64,000 bases of DNA from Nostoc sp. 'Peltigera membranacea cyanobiont' 210A (GCF_002246015.1 NZ_NOLJ01000005.1:124001-188000); one strand, 5' to 3'. Numbered from the stretch's first letter, positions 18,514 to 27,490 are shown. A program made the numbers and translations. Notes: generated by a model from the sequence alone, not told the origin.

Positions 18514-18661
18514 ATCTAAAAATTGCTAAATTTTGTAAGTATCTTGGATGAAGATTTGAGATTTTCTTCTCCTGAAATAGATACTCAGGCTGATAATACT
18601 CGGAATCCAATCGTAAATCTGATGGAAGCTGTGAGTAATTAACAATGCTCCAAACTGCCAA
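18479..18661 (-). pseudogene. Type I restriction specificity (HsdS)-like N-terminal remnant
   Basis: A 60-codon frame whose first 30 residues, MAVWSIVNYSQLPSDL then RLDSEYYQPEYL, match the start of HsdS-like specificity subunits, which commonly open with a W-S-x-V and RLDAEYYQPEYL pattern. The remaining 350 or so residues of a specificity subunit are absent; the frame runs out in the start of the glycosyltransferase gene. No methylase or nuclease subunit is nearby. Probably the relic of a lost restriction-modification locus next to the Uma2 gene. Confidence 0.55.
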
Positions 18662-18664
18662 AGT

Positions 18665-19315
18665 TCAATCCTCATTTTGCTGAAACTGGCTTAGTAACCA
18701 AGCGCAAACTTCAGACTGACTTATTTCACGACTTCGGCGTAAGGCTTCTTCTAAAATTGCAATTATCAATCCAGGCAATACCTGTGATTCTTGAATACGT
18801 TTACTGCCTTGATCTGCGATCGCATAAGCAATGATTTGAGCATTTGTCACATCCACTACCCAGTATTCAGCAATACCCAATTCTTCATAGAGCGATCGCT
18901 TTGTCCCCAAGTCATCCAGCAGAGATGTTTTCGCAATCTCAATAACTAAATCCGGTGCGGGATAGCGATCGAGGTTGACGATTCCTGTACCTGCTGGGAT
19001 AGTTTGGGCGCGTTCTCTGAGATAATACGCTACATCGGGCTGACAATCCCGAACACCAGTTTTACGAAAGGTGGTTGTGTCTAAACCTGGGGCTGCAATG
19101 TTTTTAAGTGCTGCAAATAGAGTCACTGCAAAAATAATTACTACATGGCCTTGACCACGATCAAAACTAACTGGTGCCATCTCCAGCCTCATGTGCCCCT
19201 TATAGTAGTAACTTTTTGCCTTCTGGTTGAGCAAGTTAGTGATCGCTTCTACATACTCGTCCCAAGAAGCATGAATCCATGTATCTGTCGGTAACTGGGT
19301 TTGAGTTTCACTCAT
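18665..19315 (-). CDS. Uma2-family (DUF820) putative endonuclease
   Basis: 216 residues. The Uma2/DUF820 fold is a PD-(D/E)XK-type nuclease expanded in cyanobacteria. Visible core: YYYKGHMRLEMAP, QPDVAYYLRER, then APDLVIEIAKTSLLDDLGTK (the catalytic D...E-x-K-like region) and LYEELGIAEYWVVDV. The physiological substrate is not established. It lies 4 bp upstream of the HsdS-like remnant and beside the 21-bp repeat array that separates it from the STAND gene. Confidence 0.85.
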   Translation of the reverse strand: MSETQTQLPTDTWIHASWDEYVEAITNLLNQKAKSYYYKGHMRLEMAPVSFDRGQGHVVIIFAVTLFAALKNIAAPGLDTTTFRKTGVRDCQPDVAYYLRERAQTIPAGTGIVNLDRYPAPDLVIEIAKTSLLDDLGTKRSLYEELGIAEYWVVDVTNAQIIAYAIADQGSKRIQESQVLPGLIIAILEEALRRSREISQSEVCAWLLSQFQQNED

Positions 19316-19403
19316 TGTCTAACCCTTATGCCAATAAGCTATATCTCTTGTAACTCAAATTGTCAGCCTTTTTACTCGCTCCTTTGACATTTGCACTCAA
19401 AGA

Positions 19404-19613
19404 TTCGAGTTCTGAAGGGGAAGTTTGAGGTTTTGAAGTCAAAATGTCGAGTTCAGAGGCTCAACGATGCTGTTCTGAAGGGGAAGTTTCGAGCTTTTTG
19501 CTTGAATATTGCCGTTCTAAAGTCGGAACTTCGTGTTCTGAAGTGTAACTTTCGAGTTCTGAGGTTGAAAGTTGAGGTTTTGAAGTTGAATGATGGTGCT
19601 GAGAGGGAAAATT
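19404..19613 (+). repeat. Array of ten degenerate 21-bp tandem repeats (left flank of STAND gene)
   Basis: Ten consecutive 21-bp units can be laid out from 19404, with consensus about TTCGAGTTCTGAAGTGGAAGT; the best-kept units are 19404-19424, 19467-19487 and 19551-19571. One or two weaker units may precede it from 19383. Being 7 codons long, the unit makes the plus-strand reading a heptad series (VLKGKFE, VLKSKCR ...), which I regard as a by-product. The same unit in opposite orientation forms the array at 23975-24300. Confidence 0.85.
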
Positions 19614-19641
19614 TTCCTTTTAGTAAAATAAAGATATCAAG

Positions 19642-22600
19642 TTATTGTTTCTTTTTAAGTTTTGGTTTGAGATGCTCAGGTATGTTTTCTGACTGAATTG
19701 CATTACAACCCCATTTATAAGCTGTTTCAATAGACTTTCCTGCTCCAAGAGCATCATAAAATCCCGTAGCAAAATTAATTGCGGCAGTATCTCCAATTGC
19801 ATCATTCATCCCAATAACATATTCAATATGTTCTACGATTACCTCTGCTTGCACCTCAGAATAGCAAGCATTAAGGAGAACACATTCGACGTGTTCAGCA
19901 CACAGTTCAAATGTATTTGCTAGAGCCTCTGTACTCAAAAGCTTCGATTTCCCGTTCTCATCTTCTATTACCAATCCTTGACTACCAGAGCCATGTCCAC
20001 AGAAATGGACTATTTGTGGTTCAGTATCTAATAAAGCTCGACGCAAATCACTAGTCCGAACAGCCAATCTCTGCTCAAGTTTAAATAGTTCACGCTTCCT
20101 AGATCGACGTAAACCCTCACCAATTTCTCGTATCTCCTCATCCAGACGCAACTGGGTTGAATTTTTAGGATTTGCTGCCAGAACTAGTATTGTTTTCATA
20201 GGGGATACCTCTTTTTTGCTTACAATTTGGAGAATTTCTTCTGGTTGAAGTGGTTGCCAAGTTTGGCGACGAATTAAAGCCTCAGCCTCTAGCAATCTCC
20301 ATTGCAATTTGTCTTTCAATTCTGGAAACTCAAGAATAATCTTGCGAAGTGCTTCACAGGCTTGAGGAGTACCACGTTCTTGTAGGCGTTGTGGGATATA
20401 GTCTCTCCAAGTTCTAACACGATCTTCAGGTCTTACTTCATAATCCTCAATACTCGTGAGTTCTTCCTTTTGAGAACTTTCTTTTTGTTTTTCTTCTGGA
20501 TCAGGATACTGTTTTGTGAGAAAAATGTACAAATCAGCAATGCAGTCTTCCTTCAGTTTCTGTTCAGTACGTCCTTGATACTTAATGGAATATGATACAG
20601 ACTGCATAACTTCTCGCCCAAATGCAGAATCTTTCTGAATCGCAGACCAAACAACTGACCATCCAGCATCTTCTGCATAAAGTATCAACATCTGAGCTGC
20701 AACAATTGCTTTAGCTCTTTCCTCAGAGCTTTTAGGAGGAAGTGAAGAAACGAGATATTCTGCAAAATCTTGAGCTTGATTTACTTTATTGATTAATAAA
20801 TCTCTCAGTAAATCACCCATACTTGTAGCTGTGAGTGTCTCATGCTTTACTTTATCCATTAATACTCTTAATAGACGCTCATCCCAACAATGACTTACTA
20901 GATTATTTATGTGAATAGAACCATGTTGTTCATTGTCTTTATCAATCAAAAATATTAGTATTTTGATAAATTCATCAGGAGCATTATGATAAGCTTTTTT
21001 AATCAATTCTTGGCGATGCTTCTTGTTGTCTTCATCTCGATCCCAGTTAGGATGTGCAAGAATTATTGGTGTCCATTTTTGCCATTCTTTAGTGGATAGA
21101 CTGAGTATATATTCTGGTGCTTCTTGTATTAATAAAAGTAATGCTTGATAACCTGCTAATACAGAGTAGGGATAATTATTTGTACCCAGCCAATCTAGAT
21201 TGTCTGGATTAGCATGAGCTAGATAGAAATTTGCAGCTTGAATAATCCTTTTTTTAGTTGATTCTTCTGCTTCAATCCAACCAGGAAGATTTTTCAGACT
21301 TGACTCAAATGTATTTCCATAATGAGTACTATCAACTTTAAGAGTTAACTCACAACATAAAGAACACCAAATATTAGGCTGAGAAGCATCAATCTGACTC
21401 AAAACATCAAGCACTCTTTCCTTTGCTGAAGGTTCTAAAATAATTTTATTTTTCTTTCGGTTGCGCCTAGCCTGTTCTGCCAAATAAATTTCTTTTTCCT
21501 CCTGTGCTATTAGCGAGTCTAACTCAACCGTTTCAACATAATAAGCAAATTCTTCTCTTAATACTGAGTTAGTTTGGCTTAATTCTAGCACTACATCTAC
21601 ATGATCAAATTGGAAAAGTTTAAAATTCCAAAGTATCAATTTTGCCCAATTTCGTTGTTTATGTTCAGTCTCTGATATTTTAAGTTTTTGAATTAACCAG
21701 GAAAAATCCTCTTCATAAATTATTTCTCTAATATAGTTAGCAAAGTCTATATAATCCTGATTAGATTGTAAAACGATAGAGATTATCGACTCTATAATTT
21801 GATAACGTTTGTGAAACTCATCTCTTAAAACATGGCTAAAATTGATTGTTTGATATGAATCATCAGATACAATTGCATCATGATTATTCAGCCGCAATAA
21901 AGCAACCTTAGCAAATGCCTGCATTACTTCTGGTTGATTCAGATGCTCCCAGGCTTTCAACATAATTGCATCTGATAAATGCTCAAAACTATAATGTAAA
22001 TCTCGTCCATGCTTATTAAATTGTTTTTCTAGCCATCTTAGAGCTACTGGTAAATCAGATATTTGAAGATGTTGTCCAAGCTCTTTTGCTATAAAGTCCT
22101 GATATCTCCCACCACTGGATTTGGATACTGGCTGCATTAAAGTACTAAAAACCTCTTCTGCTGTGATGTTGCCTGGCCAAACTGCTCGGAGTCCACACCC
22201 TTTTAGCTGTTCCTCTTCATCATTTTGGATTTTAGCAACTGCTAAAGGTTTTAATCTTGCTTTGGTTTTTTCATCACCAAGATTGCATACAGCCACTGCT
22301 GCATTGATGCGAACCCAAGAATGTTGCTGATGATCAAGAGCAACATCGGCAAGATATTCCTGTACGGCTTTTACATTACAGGCTTCTGCAATATCAATAG
22401 CTACGTTCCTTGCATTTATACTCTTTGTTGAATCAGAAATATAAGGTTGAACCTGCTCGGCTAATTTAGGATGATTTAGATTTTGGTATAGCCAAGTATG
22501 ATATTGGTACGTTAATTTTTCTTCATTGTGTAATCTTAGAAGCGATTCAACTAGAGCGGCCTTATCAGTTTCACTAGCAGTAGCTACATCACTTAGGAGT

Positions 22601-23862
22601 AGTACATCGGGATCTGTTTTCATTACTTCCCTAAAAACTTCAGGAAGCATACCAGCTAGCCAAGCAGCAGTTTCATGAAGCTGGGGAATTAACCTAAATT
22701 CAGAATCTTCAGAGGAAGCAATTAATTTCATTACTTGCTCTAAAGGTGTTTCGTTGTGAACTAAGTATCGTGCAGCAAGAAACTCAGCATAGGTCTGATG
22801 AGCAAAACCAATTCGATGCGAGCCGCGCGAAGAAAATAGTTCAGTGACAGACAAAACCTCTTTAATGCAGTTTTCATCAAGTGGAAACTCTTGCTGATTA
22901 ATACTTTCTTTACCTATGGAAATATCCCGAATAGCAATATCAGAATTGGGCATATCCCCATATTCTGGACTTATCCAGATGGCAGAGCGATTAGAAAATA
23001 GAAGTAAAGCTGCAATTCGACTTGCTATAACTAATCGGTGTTTTGCATCTAAATTCCCAGTAAAGCCAGAATCGCAGCGATCTGAGTTCACCTCTTCACA
23101 TAGTTGTAAACAACCTTCTTCGTATAAATCCTTTTGAGAGGAAGAGAATCGTTTATTTTGATAAGTACCCAGAAGTAATTTTAATGTGATTGGCTTGATA
23201 GCAAGTGGAATAGCATTTTTATTAAAGACTTCCTGTAAAAAATCACCAGAGTTGATGTTACGCCTATTTGCTGCTTCAATTACATCTACTCGACATAGAG
23301 GAGCTAGCTCATATACCGCAACATTAGCTTCTCCCCACTTGTCTTTTAGCTTCTGCTCTAAGCTATCCTTCCAATCAGCCGTCCTACAAGTAATCCGAAA
23401 ATACAGGCGATCGCAAGGTAGCTGTTCTATTTCACGTTTAAGAATTCTGACAAGTATTTTGATAGAAAGTAATCCCTCATCTAGGCTATCCAGAAAAAGA
23501 TGTAGTTTATTTGTTCCTTTGCGCCAAGTTTGCAATGTTTCATCGCGGAAAATTGCATCACATAGCTGCTTGTCTGAATCATAATCACCAAGTCTGAACC
23601 ACAAACAAACATTTTCTGAGCTACTAAACTTGTCAGAAACTTGATAATATGCTTGTTCGGTTGCTGTAGTCTTACCCATACCAGCTTCACCTAGCAGCAC
23701 CAAACAGGGCATCTCAGATATAGTTTCAAAAGCAACTGAATCAGATTTGTAAAAATGTCCCCACTCTGAATCTGGATTGACTAAATATCCACCATCACGT
23801 AGATCGATGTGACCTGATCGGGGACACCAGAAGCGCTTCCATGTGTAAAGCTGACTTGGCAT
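19642..23862 (-). CDS. STAND NTPase with HEAT-like middle and C-terminal CHAT protease
   Basis: 1406 residues. Order: a short N-terminal segment (WKRFWCPRSGHIDL), a NACHT-like P-loop ATPase with Walker A GEAGMGKTT (58-66) and Walker B LHLFLDSLDEG (120-130), a winged-helix-like region, a long helical middle (about 480-1200) suggestive of HEAT-type repeats, and a C-terminal CHAT domain from about 1222 (MKTILVLAANPKNSTQL). The CHAT dyad is present: His in HFCGHGSGS (about 1290) and Cys in LLNACYSE (about 1333). This is the plan of signal-sensing STAND proteins with a protease effector, a group that includes antiviral and cell-death systems; the trigger and substrate are unknown. It has no operon partner and is bracketed by inverted 21-bp arrays. 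Confidence 0.9.
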   Translation of the reverse strand: MPSQLYTWKRFWCPRSGHIDLRDGGYLVNPDSEWGHFYKSDSVAFETISEMPCLVLLGEAGMGKTTATEQAYYQVSDKFSSSENVCLWFRLGDYDSDKQLCDAIFRDETLQTWRKGTNKLHLFLDSLDEGLLSIKILVRILKREIEQLPCDRLYFRITCRTADWKDSLEQKLKDKWGEANVAVYELAPLCRVDVIEAANRRNINSGDFLQEVFNKNAIPLAIKPITLKLLLGTYQNKRFSSSQKDLYEEGCLQLCEEVNSDRCDSGFTGNLDAKHRLVIASRIAALLLFSNRSAIWISPEYGDMPNSDIAIRDISIGKESINQQEFPLDENCIKEVLSVTELFSSRGSHRIGFAHQTYAEFLAARYLVHNETPLEQVMKLIASSEDSEFRLIPQLHETAAWLAGMLPEVFREVMKTDPDVLLLSDVATASETDKAALVESLLRLHNEEKLTYQYHTWLYQNLNHPKLAEQVQPYISDSTKSINARNVAIDIAEACNVKAVQEYLADVALDHQQHSWVRINAAVAVCNLGDEKTKARLKPLAVAKIQNDEEEQLKGCGLRAVWPGNITAEEVFSTLMQPVSKSSGGRYQDFIAKELGQHLQISDLPVALRWLEKQFNKHGRDLHYSFEHLSDAIMLKAWEHLNQPEVMQAFAKVALLRLNNHDAIVSDDSYQTINFSHVLRDEFHKRYQIIESIISIVLQSNQDYIDFANYIREIIYEEDFSWLIQKLKISETEHKQRNWAKLILWNFKLFQFDHVDVVLELSQTNSVLREEFAYYVETVELDSLIAQEEKEIYLAEQARRNRKKNKIILEPSAKERVLDVLSQIDASQPNIWCSLCCELTLKVDSTHYGNTFESSLKNLPGWIEAEESTKKRIIQAANFYLAHANPDNLDWLGTNNYPYSVLAGYQALLLLIQEAPEYILSLSTKEWQKWTPIILAHPNWDRDEDNKKHRQELIKKAYHNAPDEFIKILIFLIDKDNEQHGSIHINNLVSHCWDERLLRVLMDKVKHETLTATSMGDLLRDLLINKVNQAQDFAEYLVSSLPPKSSEERAKAIVAAQMLILYAEDAGWSVVWSAIQKDSAFGREVMQSVSYSIKYQGRTEQKLKEDCIADLYIFLTKQYPDPEEKQKESSQKEELTSIEDYEVRPEDRVRTWRDYIPQRLQERGTPQACEALRKIILEFPELKDKLQWRLLEAEALIRRQTWQPLQPEEILQIVSKKEVSPMKTILVLAANPKNSTQLRLDEEIREIGEGLRRSRKRELFKLEQRLAVRTSDLRRALLDTEPQIVHFCGHGSGSQGLVIEDENGKSKLLSTEALANTFELCAEHVECVLLNACYSEVQAEVIVEHIEYVIGMNDAIGDTAAINFATGFYDALGAGKSIETAYKWGCNAIQSENIPEHLKPKLKKKQ

Positions 23863-23974
23863 TTTTACTTACAACAGGCTGAGAATATTTTTACTATGTT
23901 AACCGCACCCAATCCTTAATGTTGCTCTATCAGAAACGAGCTTTTGGTATATTATGCTTGTGCGATCGCTCTCA

Positions 23975-24300
23975 AAATCTCAACTTTCAACCTCTGAACT
24001 CGGAAGTTGCACCTTTTTACTCGAACGTTGAGCCTTTGAACTCGGAAGTTGCACTTTTTTGCTCGAACGTTGAGCTTTTGAACTCGGAAGTTGCACCTTT
24101 TTGCTTGAACATTGAGCTTCTGAACTCGGAAGTTGCACCTTTTTGCTCGAACGTTGAGCTTTTGAACTCGGAAGTTGCACTTTTTTGCTGGAACATTGCA
24201 CCTTTGAACTCAAAAAAAGAAGCTCAGAACTCGAAATGTTGTGCTTTTAACTCCAACATCCAAATTTTGAGCTTCAACGTTGCACATTTTAAGTGCAAAT
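23975..24300 (+). repeat. Array of about fifteen 21-bp repeats in 42-bp higher-order units (right flank of STAND gene)
   Basis: The 17-mer GAACTCGGAAGTTGCAC starts at 23996, 24038, 24080, 24122 and 24164, an exact 42-bp period. Each 42-bp unit is two related 21-bp halves (GAACTCGGAAGTTGCACCTTT and a TTGCTCGAACGTTGAG-type half). Degenerate halves continue to about 24300. The inverse of the unit, with GTTCAAAGGTGCAACTTCC, aligns with the left array at 19404-19613. A frame across it gives 14-residue repeats, considered incidental. Confidence 0.9.
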
Positions 24301-24313
24301 AGTGAACTATTTT

Positions 24314-24803
24314 CTACAACGCTGCTTTTTGAGACTTGGATTTTCCAGGTTTACGAGCAAATCGTTGTCCCATTTCCACAACTACTGCATCTAAACCCGC
24401 GCCCTGTCCACTGGCTTTAGCGTAGTTATACACCTGTAACGCGGCTGCATAAGCTTCACTACCGACTGCAAGAGATGTAACTCTTGTAACTGCGTCAACG
24501 ACAACAACACCGGATACAACGCTTCAAATAATTGCACGTCCTTCCGCATCTCTTCTAAGTCAAACGATCGCGGTAAAAACTCTGGATTCTGCGCCGCCAC
24601 CTCTAATGCTTTACTCACAAACGCCCGACTCTTATCTCCCATCTTGGGTAAAGTCTTGCGATCGCCGGCACTCAAATCAACCAAAAATGGTAGCTTTTCT
24701 TTAATGGTGGCGTAGACGCGAAGCGGCTTGTCGTAGACATCGCTTGCAACACAGCATCTCTGTCTGTTTGTGCCAATGTTGCACTAATTGGGGTCGTAGA
24801 CAT
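24314..24803 (-). pseudogene. Conserved cyanobacterial hypothetical protein, disrupted twice
   Basis: ATG at 24803 follows a GGAGAG ribosome site and opens MSTTPISATLAQTDRDAVLQAM. The frame is then broken by a 26-bp insertion at 24712-24737; deleting it continues Q-A-M into ATIKEKLPFLVDLSAGDRK without loss. A second break near 24470-24480 shifts the frame after LTQLQEL; the restored end is AVGSEAYAAALQVYNYAKAS ... up to the stop at 24314-24316. The whole resembles a 150-residue soluble, helical protein common in filamentous cyanobacteria, of unknown function. Two independent frameshifts make it a pseudogene. Confidence 0.8.
24712..24737. repeat. 26-bp small dispersed repeat inserted in a gene
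   Basis: GTAGACGCGAAGCGGCTTG.. fills 24712-24737 and contains a small inverted core (AAGC/GCTT). Excision joins GGTGGC to CATCGCTTG and restores the flanking coding frame exactly, so the boundaries are supported by coding logic. It fits the class of very short mobile repeats (SDRs, 21-27 bp) described in Nostoc. Confidence 0.75.
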
Positions 24804-24884
24804 AGAAATCACTCTCCAGTAAGTTTCTTTCATCTAGAGTGCCCAGATATACAACAAAAATTTTCATTCACAGAGCAAAGCTGG

Positions 24885-27173
24885 TCATCTTAACAATGAC
24901 TGATTGGGCGTTAACTGGCTCTTAAAACGGCTGTAAACAATTTGGGTTGGATACCAACAAGAAAACCAGTACAAATCTTGAATAACTTTGCAAGAACTAC
25001 GCTCATCTGCTAACTCAAAGTGAACCAGAGCTAAATTATTCAATCCAACTACCTCTCGTCCCTCCTGAAACCAACGAGATTTCCAAAAAATCAGGGGTTG
25101 TAACCATTTCCATTTGGCATTTTCGGCTCGTTTCCAAGGAGCTATCAACGATAATATATCTGTTGTGTAGTCAGAAGTCTGAGCACTGTTTCGAGGTATC
25201 CACTCCAGCACACAATGCCAGTCAGGGTTATTCAGCAGGTGACGATTATGGTGTAATTGTTTCTCGGAAATTTCTACCATATTGGGTGGGTTGCTCCAGC
25301 CTATCCAATGTCGTACCTGTTCTGGGAGGAGCCAATCTTTCAATCTTGTATGAATCAGCCGCGTTAAAATCTCTTCATTCTTCAATGCACTAGCGGTTAA
25401 CTGTACCAAGACAGATTGTAATTTGGAATGGGTGCGTGCATAAGATAAGTGAGCAACAGAACTGTAGTGAATATCCCCAGATAGAATCACGACTTGTTGA
25501 CGTTCCTCAAACAAAGTAGTTAGGAATTTCGCCAATGCTTCAACATTAATGTTCCAGGCATCTCCAACATCGGTTGAAAAAACTTTCTCCTGGTTTAAGT
25601 GCCAATGATGAATCCAATCAATCACTTGTAATCCAAATACATTTGTGGGTGCAATCACAAATGTAGTTTTAATCTGAGTTTGTTCATCTATTTGTTGTAA
25701 AGGTAAAAGTAGTTGTTGCTCAAAGGCTTTGGGACACAATAACATTGGTGGAGCAATTGGTTTTTGATCGGCTGGATAACCTCGCCATGTACGTGTATCC
25801 AGCACAATTACTTCATGGCAATCGCTGCGGACTATGTAGTGCCAAGTCAGCGCTTCAGGATCTCGATCCAGAATAAATACTGAACCGTCTCGGACTAAAA
25901 CAGGTAAACCTGTGTGGGGATCGTTGGCTGGCATTCCTACATAACGAGCGATCGCTTCATCAGCCTTTTCATCTGTTCCTTGAGAAGCTGACCAAGCTTG
26001 TGCAGCCGCCAACAGCTTTTCACCTGCTTTTCCTTCTGCAAATTGCCCTGGTGTATTACCCCATCCTTGAAATACCGTATAGGCTAACAATGCATTTTGG
26101 ACTATTCTTCGCCCTAATGGCCGCCCCAGCACTCGCAAACACCAAGCTTGGTTCAAATTCCAGTCATCACTAACATCATGGTCATCAAAGATGCTGTGCA
26201 TGGGGATATTGGCAAGGGCGCGGCGCACTTTCCAAAGGGTATAGATGAATTGTCGCAAATGCTTGACTGCGCGATTCCAGTCTTTGATAGCATGGTGATC
26301 GCGTGTTACTTGTTGTCCTTTGGGAAATGCAGTTGGCCAGCACACTGGCGACCAAGCTAGTAAATAAGTAGCGTAATATTCACCCAGGCTGAAAAGATGA
26401 CTGTTGACTTTCTCAGCTTTATTATGTAATCCTGCGGTCAAACCAGCTTGATTTGTCGCAGCATCAGCCCGTTCTCCAGGGGGTAGCTGCTGGGGAGTAC
26501 AGTACACTCCATTCACCGGAAGTTGTTCTTCCCAACCCAAGAGGACATCACCAAGAGTAGTGGCAACCCATAACGACGGATCTGCTACATCATCTCCATA
26601 AATTTGATCTCCGGTGAGAAACAGTTGGTGAGGTCGGTGCTGGGGTTGATTTGCTGACGCCTGAATCATACTATCGAGAATTGGTAATGCATCAAACCCA
26701 TGACCATGAGGTTTACGGCAGGAAGCATGGACAATTTGCAAATCTTGAAGACGGTTTGGCGGTAGAGCAAAGGTTGGTTTTTGATGATCGAAGTAGCTGA
26801 TGCTAACTGTAGGAGAGGAGTTTGAACATAATGCTTGTTGCAGAGTTTCTGTGGTTTGGTCAGCAACAGTAAACTGGAGGTCGTATGCATAGATGCGACC
26901 TCCAGTTAGGCGATGTCCAATTGTAGACCGAGCCGCGATCGCAACTACATGAAGATACTTACCCAGAGCAAAGGTAGAGCGTTCTCCCTCCAATAAGCAA
27001 TTTCCTATTACTTCACCATCATTTGTTGTGTCATAAACCTTAAGTTCTATCTGACAAGACTGTTTTAGTGCCACCCATACTGTCACAAACTCTGGCTCAG
27101 TATGTTTGAGGATTGGCCCCCCTAAAATCAGTGGCAGTTCTTGTAAAAACTTGTCTCCAACTTGATACTTCAT
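24885..27173 (-). CDS. PhoD-like metallophosphatase
   Basis: 762 residues. After a beta-rich N-terminal domain (1-150) comes a PhoD-like catalytic domain: IVHASCRKPHGHG, FLTGDQIYGDDVAD, the His/Asp block SIFDDHDVSDDWN, and VVILSGDIHYSSVAHL. These supply the metal ligands of calcium/iron-dependent phosphodiesterase/phosphomonoesterase enzymes. No signal peptide or Tat motif is evident, unlike secreted PhoD, so it may be cytoplasmic. The C-terminal tail (about 650-762) is not recognised. Alone in its transcription unit. Confidence 0.85.
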   Translation of the reverse strand: MKYQVGDKFLQELPLILGGPILKHTEPEFVTVWVALKQSCQIELKVYDTTNDGEVIGNCLLEGERSTFALGKYLHVVAIAARSTIGHRLTGGRIYAYDLQFTVADQTTETLQQALCSNSSPTVSISYFDHQKPTFALPPNRLQDLQIVHASCRKPHGHGFDALPILDSMIQASANQPQHRPHQLFLTGDQIYGDDVADPSLWVATTLGDVLLGWEEQLPVNGVYCTPQQLPPGERADAATNQAGLTAGLHNKAEKVNSHLFSLGEYYATYLLAWSPVCWPTAFPKGQQVTRDHHAIKDWNRAVKHLRQFIYTLWKVRRALANIPMHSIFDDHDVSDDWNLNQAWCLRVLGRPLGRRIVQNALLAYTVFQGWGNTPGQFAEGKAGEKLLAAAQAWSASQGTDEKADEAIARYVGMPANDPHTGLPVLVRDGSVFILDRDPEALTWHYIVRSDCHEVIVLDTRTWRGYPADQKPIAPPMLLCPKAFEQQLLLPLQQIDEQTQIKTTFVIAPTNVFGLQVIDWIHHWHLNQEKVFSTDVGDAWNINVEALAKFLTTLFEERQQVVILSGDIHYSSVAHLSYARTHSKLQSVLVQLTASALKNEEILTRLIHTRLKDWLLPEQVRHWIGWSNPPNMVEISEKQLHHNRHLLNNPDWHCVLEWIPRNSAQTSDYTTDILSLIAPWKRAENAKWKWLQPLIFWKSRWFQEGREVVGLNNLALVHFELADERSSCKVIQDLYWFSCWYPTQIVYSRFKSQLTPNQSLLR

Positions 27174-27362
27174 TGCAAACAGTTGACATGATGGTGTTTT
27201 AGATGTGTTATTTTGCTCCTAAATTGGTAGCCCCAACTCATCTAATCACCAATCATGCATCAATTTTCATCTGTTTAACATCAGTTCATAGCGCAAATTG
27301 ATTGCAGCCTAAAAGCTCAGGGAGGAGCGATACGCCCATCCCATAATAGTGATTATTTGAAT

Positions 27363-27490
27363 TAGGGAACTCCAAGAAATAAATTATCCAATATTGTGGG
27401 GTGGGGATCTTGCCCGCCATATCGACTGGGCGGGCGAGACGCCCACCCCACAGGAGTTAATTGGATATTTTTTTATTTGGAAGTCCCTTA
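27363..27490. repeat. 128-bp inverted-repeat element (MITE-like) with GC-rich core hairpin
   Basis: The left end TAGGGAACTCCAAGAAAT matches the inverse of the right end ATTTGGAAGTCCCTTA, and ATTATCCAATAT matches the inverse of ATTGGATAT, giving about 30 bp of imperfect terminal inverted repeat. Between them GTGGGGTGGGGATCTTGCCC pairs with GGGCGGGCGAGACGCCCACC, a strong hairpin. The rest of 27174-27599 contains only repeat-like ATTCAGAATTC words. Confidence 0.75.

Noticed and set aside
19391..19696. Plus-strand open frame encoding a VLKxKxx heptad protein
   Set aside because: It is only the 21-bp repeat array read in one frame; no ribosome site, and its 3' end overlaps the end of the STAND gene on the other strand.
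23975..24300. CRISPR array
   Set aside because: Repeats are directly contiguous 21-bp units without unique spacers, and no cas genes are near.
23919..24302. Open frame with 14-residue repeats (LLNSEVAPFCSNVE type)
   Set aside because: By-product of a 42-bp tandem repeat; both strands stay open, and nothing outside the repeats looks like protein.
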